A stretch of DNA of 64,000 nucleotides from assembly GCF_000745855.1 (NCBI RefSeq), contig NZ_JQKD01000007.1, positions 182,613 to 246,612 on the forward strand, written 5' to 3'. The notes beneath the pieces are model-generated. The model worked only from the letters and a program-made list of their open reading frames with translations, did no database searches and was not told the DNA's origin. Below are positions 8,085 to 17,106 of this stretch, one piece after another; position 1 is the first letter of the stretch, and each line of letters begins with the position of its first letter. Source of the stretch: Xenophilus azovorans DSM 13620 (lineage in GTDB: Bacteria; Pseudomonadota; Gammaproteobacteria; Burkholderiales; Burkholderiaceae_C). The position numbers and the translations under genes are program-made.

Positions 8085-8669
8085 ATGGACCCGACCGACG
8101 CACCGACGACCACCGCCATCACGGCCGGGTTTCTGGACTCGCTGGCGGAGGCAGCGGGCGCGCACGATGCGCTGCGCCGCATCGATGCATGCCGTGCGCT
8201 GATCGCCCCGGGCAGCAGCTTCAGCATCCAGCAGAACGTGACGACCGCGCTCGATGCGGCCGGCGAGGTCCTGCTGCGCCGCTTCTATTCGTCGGAGGCG
8301 TCGGCCTTCCCGATCAACGACACGAAGCGCAAGACGCTGACGCCCTGGACCGAGTGCCTCTTCGTGCAGGGCCGCGTGTTCGTGGGCGAGGGCGAGCACG
8401 TGCTGGCCGAGAACTTCGACGACTTCGAGAAGATGCGCGCCCACGCGCTGCGCAGCGTGATCAACGTGCCGCTGATGCAGGGCAGGCTCTGCTACGCCAC
8501 CTTCAACGTCTTCGGCACCGGCGCCCGCTGGCTGCCGGAGCAGGTCTTCGGCATCCGGCTGCTGGCGCTGGCCGCCGCGCGCTGGGTGCCGTGCGCGCCC
8601 GGGCTCGCCTACCGCTTTCCGGCCGCGGTGGCGGCGGCCGGGGCCGAAAGGGGAATGCCATGCCAGTGA
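8085..8669 (+). CDS. GAF-domain small protein
   Basis: 194 residues with one GAF-like fold. Visible markers are TECLFVQGRVFVGEGEH and the strand ALRSVINVPLMQGRLCYATFNVFG near the end. There is no kinase, HTH or cyclase output domain. GAF domains bind small ligands. As the first gene of a catabolic/transport operon it may sense or bind the pathway substrate. The gene overlaps the VOC gene by 10 nt (ATGCCATGCCAGTGA). The C-terminal tail is Ala/Pro-rich. Confidence 0.75.
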   Translation: MDPTDAPTTTAITAGFLDSLAEAAGAHDALRRIDACRALIAPGSSFSIQQNVTTALDAAGEVLLRRFYSSEASAFPINDTKRKTLTPWTECLFVQGRVFVGEGEHVLAENFDDFEKMRAHALRSVINVPLMQGRLCYATFNVFGTGARWLPEQVFGIRLLALAAARWVPCAPGLAYRFPAAVAAAGAERGMPCQ

Positions 8670-9067
8670 CCGCCCTGCACCATTTCACGATCCGCTGTGC
8701 GCCGGAAGAACTGCCGCCGCTGGTGGACTTCTATACGCGCGTGATGCGCCTCGCGCCGGGTGCGCGGCCGGACATCCCCGCGCCCGGCGCCTGGCTGTAT
8801 GCGGACGGCCAGCCCATCGTGCACCTCTACGCGCACCTGTCGGCGCCGGACCGCCCGGCCGACCCGGCCACCGGCCACGTCGATCACATCTCGTTCCGCT
8901 CGCGCGGGCTCGCCGAGATGCGCGGGCACCTGCGCGCGCTGGGCGTGCCGTTCACCGAGGCGCCGATTCCCGGCTGGGCGATCCACCAGCTCTTTCTCCA
9001 CGACCCGCGCGGCCTCAGGATCGAGATGACCTTCTGGATGGACGGGGAAGAAGGGAGCGCCGCATGA
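8660..9067 (+). CDS. VOC-superfamily (glyoxalase/dioxygenase fold) protein
   Basis: 135 residues with a betaalphabetabetabeta pair typical of the vicinal-oxygen-chelate fold: LHHFTIRC at the start, HVDHISFRSRGLAEM at the middle and LFLHDPRGLRIEMTFW at the end. The His and Glu residues in HHF, DHI and RIEM positions are candidate metal ligands. It could be an extradiol dioxygenase-like, isomerase or lyase activity. It is translationally coupled to its neighbours on both sides (ATGA with the hydrolase gene). The substrate is unknown. Confidence 0.82.
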   Translation: MPVTALHHFTIRCAPEELPPLVDFYTRVMRLAPGARPDIPAPGAWLYADGQPIVHLYAHLSAPDRPADPATGHVDHISFRSRGLAEMRGHLRALGVPFTEAPIPGWAIHQLFLHDPRGLRIEMTFWMDGEEGSAA

Positions 9068-9855
9068 CGCGCTTCGTCCAGGCCGGCGAGCTGCGCATCG
9101 CCTTAGACCGCGAGGGCGACGGCCCGCCGCTGGTGCTGATGCACGGCGCCGAGGCCTCGCGGCAGATGTTCACATCGCTGGTGCCGCACCTGTCGAAGCA
9201 CTTCACCGTGATCGCCTACGACCAGCGCGACTGCGGCGAGACCGAGGGGCCGGAGCGCGCATCGACGCTCGCGGACCTCGCCGGCGATGCGCAGCAGCTC
9301 ATCAAGGCGCTGGGGTTGCGGCGCGCGCACGTGTTCGGTTCCTCCTTCGGCGGCCGGGTCGCGCAGGCGCTGGCGCTGCTGCATCCGCGCGCGGTCGACC
9401 ACCTCGTGCTGGGCAGCACCTGGCCGCTGCCCAGGCCCTACGAGGAGCTGTGCCCCGATGCACGGCGCCTGGGCGACCTGCGGCGCGGCCTGCCGGCCAC
9501 CGCGGAGGAACTGGCGACCTGGTTCTTCCCCGAGGCCTTTCTCCGGCAGCGGCCGGAGCTGCGGCGCGTGTTCGCGAACGCGCGGCCCGGGTCGGCGCGG
9601 TCCGCGCGGCGCGCCGCGACCGTGCAGACCACGCTCGAAGAAGGCGTGGCCGACATCGTTGCGCCCACGCTGGTGCTGGCCGGTGAACTCGACCGCGTGG
9701 TGCCGCCGGGCGTGACGCTCTCGATGGCAGGCCGCATCCGCGGCGCCGATGCCGTGCTGCTGCACGGCGTCGGCCACGTCACCGCGATGCAGGCGCCGGA
9801 GATGCTGGCGCACCACATCGTCCGCTTCCTGAAGCTCGAAGGAGCCAAGCCATGA
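9064..9855 (+). CDS. Alpha/beta hydrolase
   Basis: 263 residues with the complete alpha/beta-hydrolase triad: oxyanion region LMHGAEASR, nucleophile elbow FGSSFGG (Ser94), acid LAGELDRVV and His in GVGHVTAM. It resembles enol-lactone or C-C bond hydrolases and esterases such as 3-oxoadipate enol-lactonase, but the substrate cannot be read from sequence. It starts in an ATGA overlap with the VOC gene and is followed by the ABC ATPase gene in another ATGA overlap, so it belongs to a tight operon. Confidence 0.9.
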   Translation: MTRFVQAGELRIALDREGDGPPLVLMHGAEASRQMFTSLVPHLSKHFTVIAYDQRDCGETEGPERASTLADLAGDAQQLIKALGLRRAHVFGSSFGGRVAQALALLHPRAVDHLVLGSTWPLPRPYEELCPDARRLGDLRRGLPATAEELATWFFPEAFLRQRPELRRVFANARPGSARSARRAATVQTTLEEGVADIVAPTLVLAGELDRVVPPGVTLSMAGRIRGADAVLLHGVGHVTAMQAPEMLAHHIVRFLKLEGAKP

Positions 9856-10652
9856 GCACGAGCCACGAACGCGCGAGCGGGCGCCCCGACTACATCCGCA
9901 TCGAAGGGCTGTCGAAGCACTTCGGCGACGGCGGCGAGGGCGTGCTCGCGCTGAAGGACGTCGACTGCCGCATCGAGCAGGGCAGCTTCGTGACCATCGT
10001 GGGCCCGAGCGGCTGCGGCAAGAGCACGCTGCTGCGCATCCTCGCGGGCCTGCTCGACTACGACATCGGCCGCGTGCTGCTCGACGGCCAGCCGATCCGC
10101 GGCACGCGGCGCGACGTGGGCGTGGTGTTCCAGAGCTCGATCCTGCTGCCGTGGCGCACCATCCTCGAGAACGTGATGCTGCCGGCCGAGGTGCTCGGCC
10201 TGCCGGTGAAGCCGGCGCGCGAGCGCGCGATGCAGCTGCTGCACATGGTCCGGCTCGACGGCTTCGAGCACAAGCTGCCGCGCCAGTTGAGCGGCGGCAT
10301 GCAGCAGCGCGCCTCGATCGCGCGGGCGCTCCTGCACGACCCCAAGATCCTGCTGATGGACGAGCCCTTCGGCGCGCTCGACGCGATGACGCGCGAGCGG
10401 ATGAACCTGGAGCTGCAGCGCATCTGGATGGAGAGCGGCAAGACGGTGGTGCTGATCACGCACTCGATCCCCGAGGCGGTGTTTCTCGGCGACAGGGTGT
10501 TCGTGATGTCGCCGCGCCCCGGCACGCTGGAGCGCGTGCTGCCCATCGACCTGCCGCGCCCGCGGTCGATGGCGGTGATGTCGGACCCGGCCTTCGCCGC
10601 TGCGTCCGCATCGATCCGCGAACGCTTCTCGCATGCCGCCTCGTTCGACTGA
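9852..10652 (+). CDS. ABC transporter ATP-binding protein (SsuB/TauB type)
   Basis: 266-residue ATPase with Walker A GPSGCGKST, signature LSGGMQQR, Walker B ILLMDEPFGALD and switch His (LITHSI). The form is that of the nitrate/sulfonate/taurine-type importers (SsuB, TauB). With the permease and Tat-type binding protein downstream it makes a complete importer. Coupled to the hydrolase gene by ATGA. Confidence 0.94.
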   Translation: MSTSHERASGRPDYIRIEGLSKHFGDGGEGVLALKDVDCRIEQGSFVTIVGPSGCGKSTLLRILAGLLDYDIGRVLLDGQPIRGTRRDVGVVFQSSILLPWRTILENVMLPAEVLGLPVKPARERAMQLLHMVRLDGFEHKLPRQLSGGMQQRASIARALLHDPKILLMDEPFGALDAMTRERMNLELQRIWMESGKTVVLITHSIPEAVFLGDRVFVMSPRPGTLERVLPIDLPRPRSMAVMSDPAFAAASASIRERFSHAASFD

Positions 10653-10676
10653 CTGACTGATTGACAGGGGCCCCCG

Positions 10677-11564
10677 ATGACCACCGCCATGCTCGCCAAG
10701 ACCGATTCCGTCGTGCCGCCCGAGGCACCCGCGCCGAGCCCCGCCAGGGCGGGGCGGCGCCGCGCCCATCCGCTCGCATCGACGCGGGTGCAGTCGATCC
10801 TGCTGCTCGCGGCGCTGCTCGGCTCGTGGGAGGCGGCCGTGCGGCTCTTCAAGGTGCCGAAGCACCTGGTGCCGCCGGTGAGCGACATCATGGTCGCGCT
10901 GTGGCGCGGCCTGGCGACCGGACCGCTGGCGAAGGACGGCTTCTGGTACCACGGCGGCGTGACCGTGGCCGAGATCCTGCTGGGCTTCCTCATCGGCAGC
11001 GGCATCGGCCTGGCCATCGGCATCGTGGTGTCGCAGATGCCGAAGGTCGAGGCGCTGCTGGAGCCCTATGTCGCCGCGCTGCAGAGCGTGCCCAAGGTGG
11101 CGGTCGCGCCCATCATCGTGGTGTGGCTGGGCTTCGGCATCGGCTCCAAGGTGATGATCATCTGCCTGCTGACCTTCTTCCCCGTGCTGGTGACCAGCAT
11201 CGCGGGCTTCAAGGCGGTGGATGCGGACCGCATCGACCTGCTGCGCTCGCTCTCGGCGACGCCGTGGCAGATCTTCCGCAAGGCCAAGTTCCCGAGCGCG
11301 CTGCCCTACATCTTCGCGGGGCTGAACATGGCCGCGGCCTTCAGCGTGGTCGGCGCGGTGGTCGGCGAGTTCGTCGGCGCGCAGGCCGGGCTGGGCGTGC
11401 TCATCCTGCAGATGGAGGCGCAGGCCGACACCGGCGGCAGCTTCGCGGTGTGCGTGGTGCTGTCGGTGATCGGCATCGTGCTCACCGGTCTCCTGCGCAG
11501 CATCCAGCGCCGCGTGCTGCACTGGATGCCGGCCGATACCTCGCAGCGGACGGTGAACGTCTGA
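10677..11564 (+). CDS. ABC transporter permease (SsuC/TauC type)
   Basis: 295 residues, about six transmembrane helices, BPD_transp_1 family. Residues 1-35 are a cytoplasmic Pro/Arg-rich tail. The EAA loop that contacts the ATPase reads ALQSVPKVAVAPIIVVWLG. It is followed by the substrate-binding protein. Substrate is predicted to be an organic anion or aromatic related to the adjacent hydrolase and monooxygenase, by inference only. Confidence 0.93.
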   Translation: MTTAMLAKTDSVVPPEAPAPSPARAGRRRAHPLASTRVQSILLLAALLGSWEAAVRLFKVPKHLVPPVSDIMVALWRGLATGPLAKDGFWYHGGVTVAEILLGFLIGSGIGLAIGIVVSQMPKVEALLEPYVAALQSVPKVAVAPIIVVWLGFGIGSKVMIICLLTFFPVLVTSIAGFKAVDADRIDLLRSLSATPWQIFRKAKFPSALPYIFAGLNMAAAFSVVGAVVGEFVGAQAGLGVLILQMEAQADTGGSFAVCVVLSVIGIVLTGLLRSIQRRVLHWMPADTSQRTVNV

Positions 11565-11605
11565 ATCCTCGGTGTTCCTGCATTTCCCTGAAGGAGTGAA
11601 CCATC

Positions 11606-12703
11606 ATGTTGACGCGACGTGACTTCGGCCTGAGCCTCGGCGCCCTGGGCATGGCCGGCGGCCTGCCGGCGCTGGCGCAGAGTGTGCGGGTGATGAAGGT
11701 GGCGAACACCGCGGCGGTGAACGATCCGCAGCAGTGTTTTGTCACCGCGGGCCAGCATCCGAGGCTGGACTTCTACAAGCCGAACGGCGTCGATGTGGAG
11801 TACGTCAACATGTCGAGCATGACGCAGGCGCTGCAGAGCCTGCGCGCCGGGCATGTGGACTTCGGGCCCGCGGTGCCGGGCATCCTGCTGCCCGCGATGG
11901 CGAAGGACCCGTCGCTCGACCTGGTGAGCGTCTACAAGTGGCTGCCGCGCAATGCGAACGTGATCGTGGTCAAGCCCGACAGCCCGATCCGGTCGGCCGC
12001 GGACCTCGCGGGCAAGCGCATCGGCGTGCGCAGCCAGGGCGACACTGGCATCGTCATCACCAGGACCATGCTGGCCGAACTGGGCCTGAAGGACGACAAG
12101 TGCGAGTACATCGCCGTCGGCGACGGCGCGCCGGCCGGCGCGGCGATCGACAACGACCGCGTGGACGCGATGGTGGCCTTCGACACCGCCGCCGCCCGCA
12201 TCGAGCTGGTGGGGACCCGGCTGCGCTACGTGCCGCTCACGCCGAAGTTCGCGCAGGTGGGCTCGGGCTGGCTGTGCGTGCCGCGCAAGCTGCTGAAGGA
12301 GCAGCGCAAGGCGTTGGTGGCGCTGTTCCAGGGCGTGGCGAAGTCGACCGTCTTCTCGCATGCCAACCTCGATGCGGCGATCGACCTGCACTGGGCGGTG
12401 TACCCCGAGAGCCGGCCCAAGGGCCGCAGCGAGGAAGAGGCGCGCAAGGAACTGGGCTTCATCCTCAAGGACCGCAGAGAGAGCTGGATGCGCCGGCCCG
12501 ACGACCCGGACCAGCGCATGGGCGCGTCGTCGCTCGCCGAGTGGCAGGCGAACATCGACATGGCCGCCGAGAGCAGCAGGAACCCGAAGCTGGCCGAGCA
12601 ACTCGGCGACCCGAGCCGCCTGTTCACCAACGAGCTGATCGACGACATCAACGCCTTCGACAGGCAGGCCGTGATCCGGATGGCCAGGGAATTCAAGCTG
12701 TAG
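11606..12703 (+). CDS. ABC substrate-binding protein (NMT1/SsuA-like), Tat signal
   Basis: 365 residues. The N-terminus MLTRRDFGLSLGAL is a twin-arginine-type signal ending in ALAQ. The NMT1/THI5-like fold is seen in GHVDFGPAVPGILLPAMAK, the loop YKWLPRNANVIVVKPDSP and SAADLAGKRIGVRSQGDTG. It delivers substrate to the permease above. A GGAGTG ribosome site lies upstream at 11592-11597 and supports ATG 11606. Confidence 0.92.
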   Translation: MLTRRDFGLSLGALGMAGGLPALAQSVRVMKVANTAAVNDPQQCFVTAGQHPRLDFYKPNGVDVEYVNMSSMTQALQSLRAGHVDFGPAVPGILLPAMAKDPSLDLVSVYKWLPRNANVIVVKPDSPIRSAADLAGKRIGVRSQGDTGIVITRTMLAELGLKDDKCEYIAVGDGAPAGAAIDNDRVDAMVAFDTAAARIELVGTRLRYVPLTPKFAQVGSGWLCVPRKLLKEQRKALVALFQGVAKSTVFSHANLDAAIDLHWAVYPESRPKGRSEEEARKELGFILKDRRESWMRRPDDPDQRMGASSLAEWQANIDMAAESSRNPKLAEQLGDPSRLFTNELIDDINAFDRQAVIRMAREFKL

Positions 12704-12729
12704 GCCCCGGCAGGGAAAGGAGCAGCCCC

Positions 12730-13851
12730 ATGGACGTCCTCATCTCCGGCGCCAGCATGGCCGGCCTTTCGGCGGCCTGCTGGTTCGCCCGACTCGGCCA
12801 CCGGGTGACCGTCGTCGAGCGCGCCGACGGCCTGCGGCCGGGCGGCGCGCCCATCGACGTTCGCGGACGCGCGCTCGGGACCGCGCAGCGGATGGGCATC
12901 CTGGCCAAGATCGCCGAGCAGAAGGTCTCCATCGTGGAGCCGGCGCCGGTCCTCGACGGCACGGGAGCGCAGGTCGCGACCCTCGATCTGCGCTGGTTCG
13001 CCAACGAGACCGACGACGACGTCGAGATCACGCGGGACCGGCTCAACCGGATCCTGCGGGATGCCGTTCCCGAGGGCGTCGAGTTCCGCTTCAGGGCGTC
13101 CATCGCGTCGATCGCCGACGGCCCCGGCGGCGTGGACGTTGCTTTCATGGACGGCCGGCGGGGTCGCTACGACCTCGTGGTCGGCGCCGACGGCCTGCAC
13201 TCCAACGTGCGCCGGCTCGCCTTCGGCCCCGAGAAGGACTATGTCCGGCACTTCGGCTACTACGTCGCGCTCGTCGATCTTCCGGCCGACCGGGCGTGGC
13301 ACCGCGCCATGCTCAACGTGCCCGGCCTCACGCTCGTCGTCCGCGACGCGGGCGACGGCCCGCAGGGGATGATGCTCGCCGCCAGCCCCGAGATCGACTA
13401 CGACTACCGCGATCTCGACGCGCAGCGCGGCCTGATCGACCGGTTCCTTTCGCGCATCGACACATGGCAGGTGCCCGCGATGCGCGCGGCGTTCACTGAT
13501 CCCGCGGCCAGGGGCTTCTACTTCGACTCGGTCAGCCAGACCCACATGCCGGGCTGGATCAACGGCAACGTCGCGGTCATCGGCGACGCGGGCCACTGCG
13601 CCGCGCTGCTGTCGGGCATGGGGACGACGCTGGCGATGGTGTCGGCGGAGATCCTGGCGAACGCATGGACCGAGCACGGCGGCGACATGGGCGCCGCGTC
13701 ACCCGTCCACCACGAGCGCCTGCGCCCCTACGTGGAACAGTGCCAGGCTTTCGCCAGGGAGGGCGCCCCGATCATGGTGCCGCTGACGCAGGCGGCGCTC
13801 GACGAGCGCAATGCGAATTTCCGCGCGCATGCGGCCAGGTTCGCGGCATGA
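12730..13851 (+). CDS. FAD-dependent monooxygenase (PHBH family)
   Basis: 373-residue class A flavoprotein monooxygenase. N-terminal GASMAGLSAACWFARLGH is the FAD dinucleotide loop, YDLVVGADGLHSNVR is the conserved DG motif, and NVAVIGDAGHCAALLSG is the C-terminal GD motif. The last gene of the LysR-facing operon, it likely hydroxylates the imported compound or an intermediate. No reductase or second component is visible, which fits the single-component type. Confidence 0.93.
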   Translation: MDVLISGASMAGLSAACWFARLGHRVTVVERADGLRPGGAPIDVRGRALGTAQRMGILAKIAEQKVSIVEPAPVLDGTGAQVATLDLRWFANETDDDVEITRDRLNRILRDAVPEGVEFRFRASIASIADGPGGVDVAFMDGRRGRYDLVVGADGLHSNVRRLAFGPEKDYVRHFGYYVALVDLPADRAWHRAMLNVPGLTLVVRDAGDGPQGMMLAASPEIDYDYRDLDAQRGLIDRFLSRIDTWQVPAMRAAFTDPAARGFYFDSVSQTHMPGWINGNVAVIGDAGHCAALLSGMGTTLAMVSAEILANAWTEHGGDMGAASPVHHERLRPYVEQCQAFAREGAPIMVPLTQAALDERNANFRAHAARFAA

Positions 13852-13872
13852 GCCGGCCCGCCGCGCGTCTCC

Positions 13873-15222
13873 TCAACGCGATGACTGCGCCACCGCGGCC
13901 AGCGCCGCGTTGACCGGCCGCAGGTCCTCCGCCGTCAGCGTGCCGGCCGCCTGGCGCAGCCTGAGCTGGCCCATCAGCAGGTTGTAGCGCGCCACGGCCA
14001 GGTCGCGCTTGGTCTGGTAGAGCTGGCTCTGGGCGTTGAGCACGTCGATGTTGATGCGCACGCCCACCTGGTAGCCCATGCGGTTGGCGTCCAGTGCGCT
14101 CTGGCTGGAGGCCTCGGCCGCCTCCAGCGCCCTGACCTGGCCCGCGCCGGCCTGCAGGCCGAGGAAGGCGGCCTGCGTCGCCTGCGTCACGCTGCGCCGC
14201 GCATCGGCCAGTTGGGCGCGCGCCTGGTCTTCCAGCGCGATGGTTTCCTTCACGCGGTTCTCGATGGCGAAGCCGGCGAACAGCGGCATCGTCAACTGCA
14301 CGCCCACCTGCGCGGCGTGGATGCGGGTGCGCATCGCGGAGTCGATCACGCCCTGCGGGTTGTTGACCACGCTGTAGCCGAGCGTGGCGTCGATGGCGGG
14401 CTTGTGGCCGGCGCGGGCCTTGTCGATCTCCAGCCCCGCCACGTCCAGCGCCAGCCGGGCCTGGGCGAGGGCGGGGTGCGACGCCTCGGCCTGTGCCACC
14501 CAGCCGGCGATGTCGCCCTGCGCCGGCGCCGGCAGCACCACGGGCTCGGCCAGCGGCAGCGGCGCGGTGCCGCTGCGGCCCACCAGTTGGTCCAGTGCCA
14601 GGCGGCGCACCTGCAGCTCGTTGGCGGCGGCGATCTCCTGCGCGACGACGATGTCGTGCCGCGCCTCGGCCTCCCGCGTGTCGGTGACGGTGGCGTTGCC
14701 CAGCTCGAAGTTGCGCTTCGCGGCGGCCAGCTGCTCGCCCACCGCGGCCTTCTGCGCCTGCACCAGGCGCAGCGTGTCCTGCGCGGCCAGCACGTCGAAA
14801 TACGCCTGGCTCACGCGCACGATCAGGTCCTGCTCGGCCAGCGCGAGCTGGGCGCGGGCGATCTCGTGCTGGCGCTTGCCCTGCTCGTAGGTGGCCAGGT
14901 TGGCCGGGCGGTAGATCGGCTGCGTGGCCTGCACGCCGATCTGCTGCGTGTTGAAGTTGCGCGGGCCGGTGCCGGCGTCGGTGCGGATGTCGGCCTCGGT
15001 GCGCGAGATGCCCGCCTGCAGTCCCACCTGCGGCAGCAGCCCGGCCCTGGCCTGCTCGGCGCGGGCCAGCGTGGCCTCGTGCTGCGCCTGCGCGGCCTGC
15101 CAGGTGGCGTCGTGCGCGCGGGCGGACTCGTACAGCTCGATCAGGCTCTGCGCCCGCGCACCGGCCGCCATGAGCAGCAGCGCGGCGAGGCCGAAGGCGA
15201 TGCGGGACCGCGGCGCGCGCAT
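13873..15222 (-). CDS. tolC: TolC-family outer membrane efflux protein
   Basis: 449 residues. N-terminal MRAPRSRIAFGLAALLLMAA is a signal peptide cleaved after ARAQ. The rest shows two outer-membrane-efflux repeats with long amphipathic coiled-coil helices, and QIGVQATQPIYRPANLATYEQ and VGVQLTMPLFAGFAIENRV are the typical barrel strands of the two halves. It is third in an operon after the Pcm-like and rhodanese genes, an arrangement known in Burkholderiales. It pairs with inner-membrane efflux or type I secretion partners not in this window. Confidence 0.94.
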   Translation of the reverse strand: MRAPRSRIAFGLAALLLMAAGARAQSLIELYESARAHDATWQAAQAQHEATLARAEQARAGLLPQVGLQAGISRTEADIRTDAGTGPRNFNTQQIGVQATQPIYRPANLATYEQGKRQHEIARAQLALAEQDLIVRVSQAYFDVLAAQDTLRLVQAQKAAVGEQLAAAKRNFELGNATVTDTREAEARHDIVVAQEIAAANELQVRRLALDQLVGRSGTAPLPLAEPVVLPAPAQGDIAGWVAQAEASHPALAQARLALDVAGLEIDKARAGHKPAIDATLGYSVVNNPQGVIDSAMRTRIHAAQVGVQLTMPLFAGFAIENRVKETIALEDQARAQLADARRSVTQATQAAFLGLQAGAGQVRALEAAEASSQSALDANRMGYQVGVRINIDVLNAQSQLYQTKRDLAVARYNLLMGQLRLRQAAGTLTAEDLRPVNAALAAVAQSSR

Positions 15223-15243
15223 GGGTGAAGGGCCTCCGGCCGA

Positions 15244-15582
15244 TCAGTAGCGGGGCAGGGTGGGATCGACCGTGGCTGCCCACGCGTCGATGCCGCCGGC
15301 CACGTTGGCCACCTGCTCGTAGCCCTGCTGCGCCAGGAACATCGCCACATGCTGGCTGCGGCCGCCGTGGTGGCACAGGCAGGCGATGCGGCGGGACGGG
15401 TCCAGCTCGGCCAGCCGGGCGGGAAGGGTGTTCATCGGGATCGACAGCACGGTGACGCCCTCGGGCGCGACGCGGGCGGTCTGCACCTCCCAGGGTTCTC
15501 GCACGTCGAGCAGCACGGGGGCGGCGTCGGGCGCCTGGGCGAACCAGGCGGCGAGGTCGGCGGGGCGGACTTGGTCGATCAT
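15244..15582 (-). CDS. Single-domain rhodanese-like protein
   Basis: 112 residues, one rhodanese domain. Seen: the LLDVREPWEVQTARV start motif and the active-site loop CLCHHGGRS with nucleophile Cys70, so sulfurtransferase activity is plausible. The start ATG 15582 gives the right length for a single-domain protein such as GlpE or PspE. It lies between pcm and tolC with gaps of 14 and 21 bp. Confidence 0.93.
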   Translation of the reverse strand: MIDQVRPADLAAWFAQAPDAAPVLLDVREPWEVQTARVAPEGVTVLSIPMNTLPARLAELDPSRRIACLCHHGGRSQHVAMFLAQQGYEQVANVAGGIDAWAATVDPTLPRY

Positions 15583-15596
15583 GGGCGGTGCGGGCC

Positions 15597-16268
15597 TCAG
15601 AAGCTGAAGCGCGAGGGCTCGGGGAAGTTCAACAGGCGCGGCGCCACCGTGTCCCAGGGTTGCGCGGTCTCCCACTGGCCTTCGCTGGTGCGGGTGACGA
15701 TGTGGGCGCGCATCATCGGTTCCTCGCCGACGATGGCGAACAGGCGCCCGCCGATGTTGAGCGAGCCCAGCAGGTTCTGCGGCACCTTGGCGACCGAGCC
15801 GCTGAGCACGATCACGTCGAACATCGGGCCGCTGGGCAGCGGCTTGGCGCCGTCGGCGTGGCGCACCTCGGCGTTGGCCACGCCGTGGCTGCGCAGCGTC
15901 TCGGCGGCGCGCTGCGCCAGGGTTTCGTCGATCTCCAGCGTCAGCACCTGGGCGGCGCGGTGCGCCAGCAGCGCGGCCATGTAGCCGGAGCCGGTGCCGA
16001 TCTCCAGCACCTTTTCCGCAGGCTGGATGCGCAGGTCCTGCAGCGTGCGGGCCTCGACCTTGGGCGAGAGCATGCACTGCCCGGGCTCGTCGCCCAGCGG
16101 GATCTCCATGTCGAAGAAGGCCAGCGACCGGTGCGCGGGGGGCACGTAGTCCTCGCGCCGCACGACGGACAGCAGGTCCAGGATGTCGGCCTCGAGCACG
16201 TTCCAGGGGCGGATCTGCTGCTCGATCATGTTGAAACGAAGCTGTTCGGGGGTCGCGGGAGGGGTCAT
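15597..16268 (-). CDS. pcm: Protein-L-isoaspartate O-methyltransferase-like SAM enzyme
   Basis: 223 residues. SAM-binding motif VLEIGTGSGYMAALLA, acidic loop LTLEIDETL and the Pcm-family segment MLSPKVEARTLQDL are visible. Pcm repairs isoaspartyl damage in proteins. This shorter variant beside rhodanese and tolC is common in Burkholderiales and may have a different substrate. ATG 16268 fits; there is an in-frame upstream frame but no family residues in it. It is 52 bp downstream of the TetR gene on the same strand. Confidence 0.88.
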   Translation of the reverse strand: MTPPATPEQLRFNMIEQQIRPWNVLEADILDLLSVVRREDYVPPAHRSLAFFDMEIPLGDEPGQCMLSPKVEARTLQDLRIQPAEKVLEIGTGSGYMAALLAHRAAQVLTLEIDETLAQRAAETLRSHGVANAEVRHADGAKPLPSGPMFDVIVLSGSVAKVPQNLLGSLNIGGRLFAIVGEEPMMRAHIVTRTSEGQWETAQPWDTVAPRLLNFPEPSRFSF

Positions 16269-16320
16269 GGGCTGCTCCGTCGAGGCAAGGAAAGAGGGCG
16301 GGGAAGACAAACTTTCGATT

Positions 16321-17022
16321 CTAGGAGGCCGGGCCGCCGTCACTGGCGCGGCCGGCCGGCGTGCACAGGCCGCGCAGGAGGGTGTCGGCCTGCGCCTGGA
16401 TGTAGCGCGGCGGGTCGAGCGGCACGCCTTCCTCCACGCACACGTTGGCCGAGTGCTTCCACAGCATGAGGAAGAGCATGGGCGAGACGATGGCGTAGAT
16501 CGCGTGCTGCACGTCGATGCCCGGGTCGAACTCGCCGCGCTCGATGCCGCGCTGCAGGATGCGCCGCAGCAGCGCATGCCCCGGCGCCACCACCTCGCGC
16601 CGGTAGAACGCGGCCAGTTCGGGGAAGTTGCCGCCTTCGCTCAGGATCAGCTTCGTGATGCCCGAGGCGCGGGTGGCGCCGACGTGCTCCCACCAGGTTG
16701 CCAGGCAGTAGCGCAGCATCTCCGGCGTGCTGCCCTCGAACTGCTCGAACTCCGTGTTCCAGCCGCCGAAGCGGCCGGCGATGTTCTCCATCACCACGGC
16801 CTTGAACAGCTCCTCCTTGCTCGGGAAGTAGAGGAACAGCGTGCCCTTGGACACGCCGGCGCGCACGGCCACCTCCTCGGAGCGGGTGGCGGCGTAGCCC
16901 TTCTCGACGAACAGCTCCAGCGCCGCCTCCAGCAGTTCGCCGGGGCGCGCTTCCTTGCGCCGCTCGCGCTTGGCGCGGATGGGACAGCGCTTGTCGCTGA
17001 AGAAACCGGAGGAGGAGGGCAT
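16321..17022 (-). CDS. TetR/AcrR-family transcriptional regulator
   Basis: 233 residues. The HTH region reads ALELFVEKGYAATRSEEVAVRAGVSKGTLFLYFPSKEEL in pieces between residues 34 and 72, a canonical TetR DNA-binding domain. The C-terminal ligand domain is unassigned. It is divergent from msrA and upstream, on the same strand, of pcm-rhodanese-tolC, so it may control either or both. A weak inverted repeat sits in front of its start. Confidence 0.93.
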   Translation of the reverse strand: MPSSSGFFSDKRCPIRAKRERRKEARPGELLEAALELFVEKGYAATRSEEVAVRAGVSKGTLFLYFPSKEELFKAVVMENIAGRFGGWNTEFEQFEGSTPEMLRYCLATWWEHVGATRASGITKLILSEGGNFPELAAFYRREVVAPGHALLRRILQRGIERGEFDPGIDVQHAIYAIVSPMLFLMLWKHSANVCVEEGVPLDPPRYIQAQADTLLRGLCTPAGRASDGGPAS

Positions 17023-17027
17023 GACGC

Positions 17028-17047
17028 TAATGACTCGCGGGTTAGTA
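17028..17047. promoter_or_regulatory. Imperfect inverted repeat, TetR operator candidate
   Basis: Arms TAATGAC and GTTAGTA are separated by TCGCGG and match at five of seven positions, a TetR-like layout immediately upstream of the regulator start and on the msrA side. Weak evidence. Confidence 0.3.
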
Positions 17048-17106
17048 ATGTAGTGAGGCACTCGAATGGCGTCAACCCGCCACAATCTCCTCCTGGAGAG
17101 TCTCCC

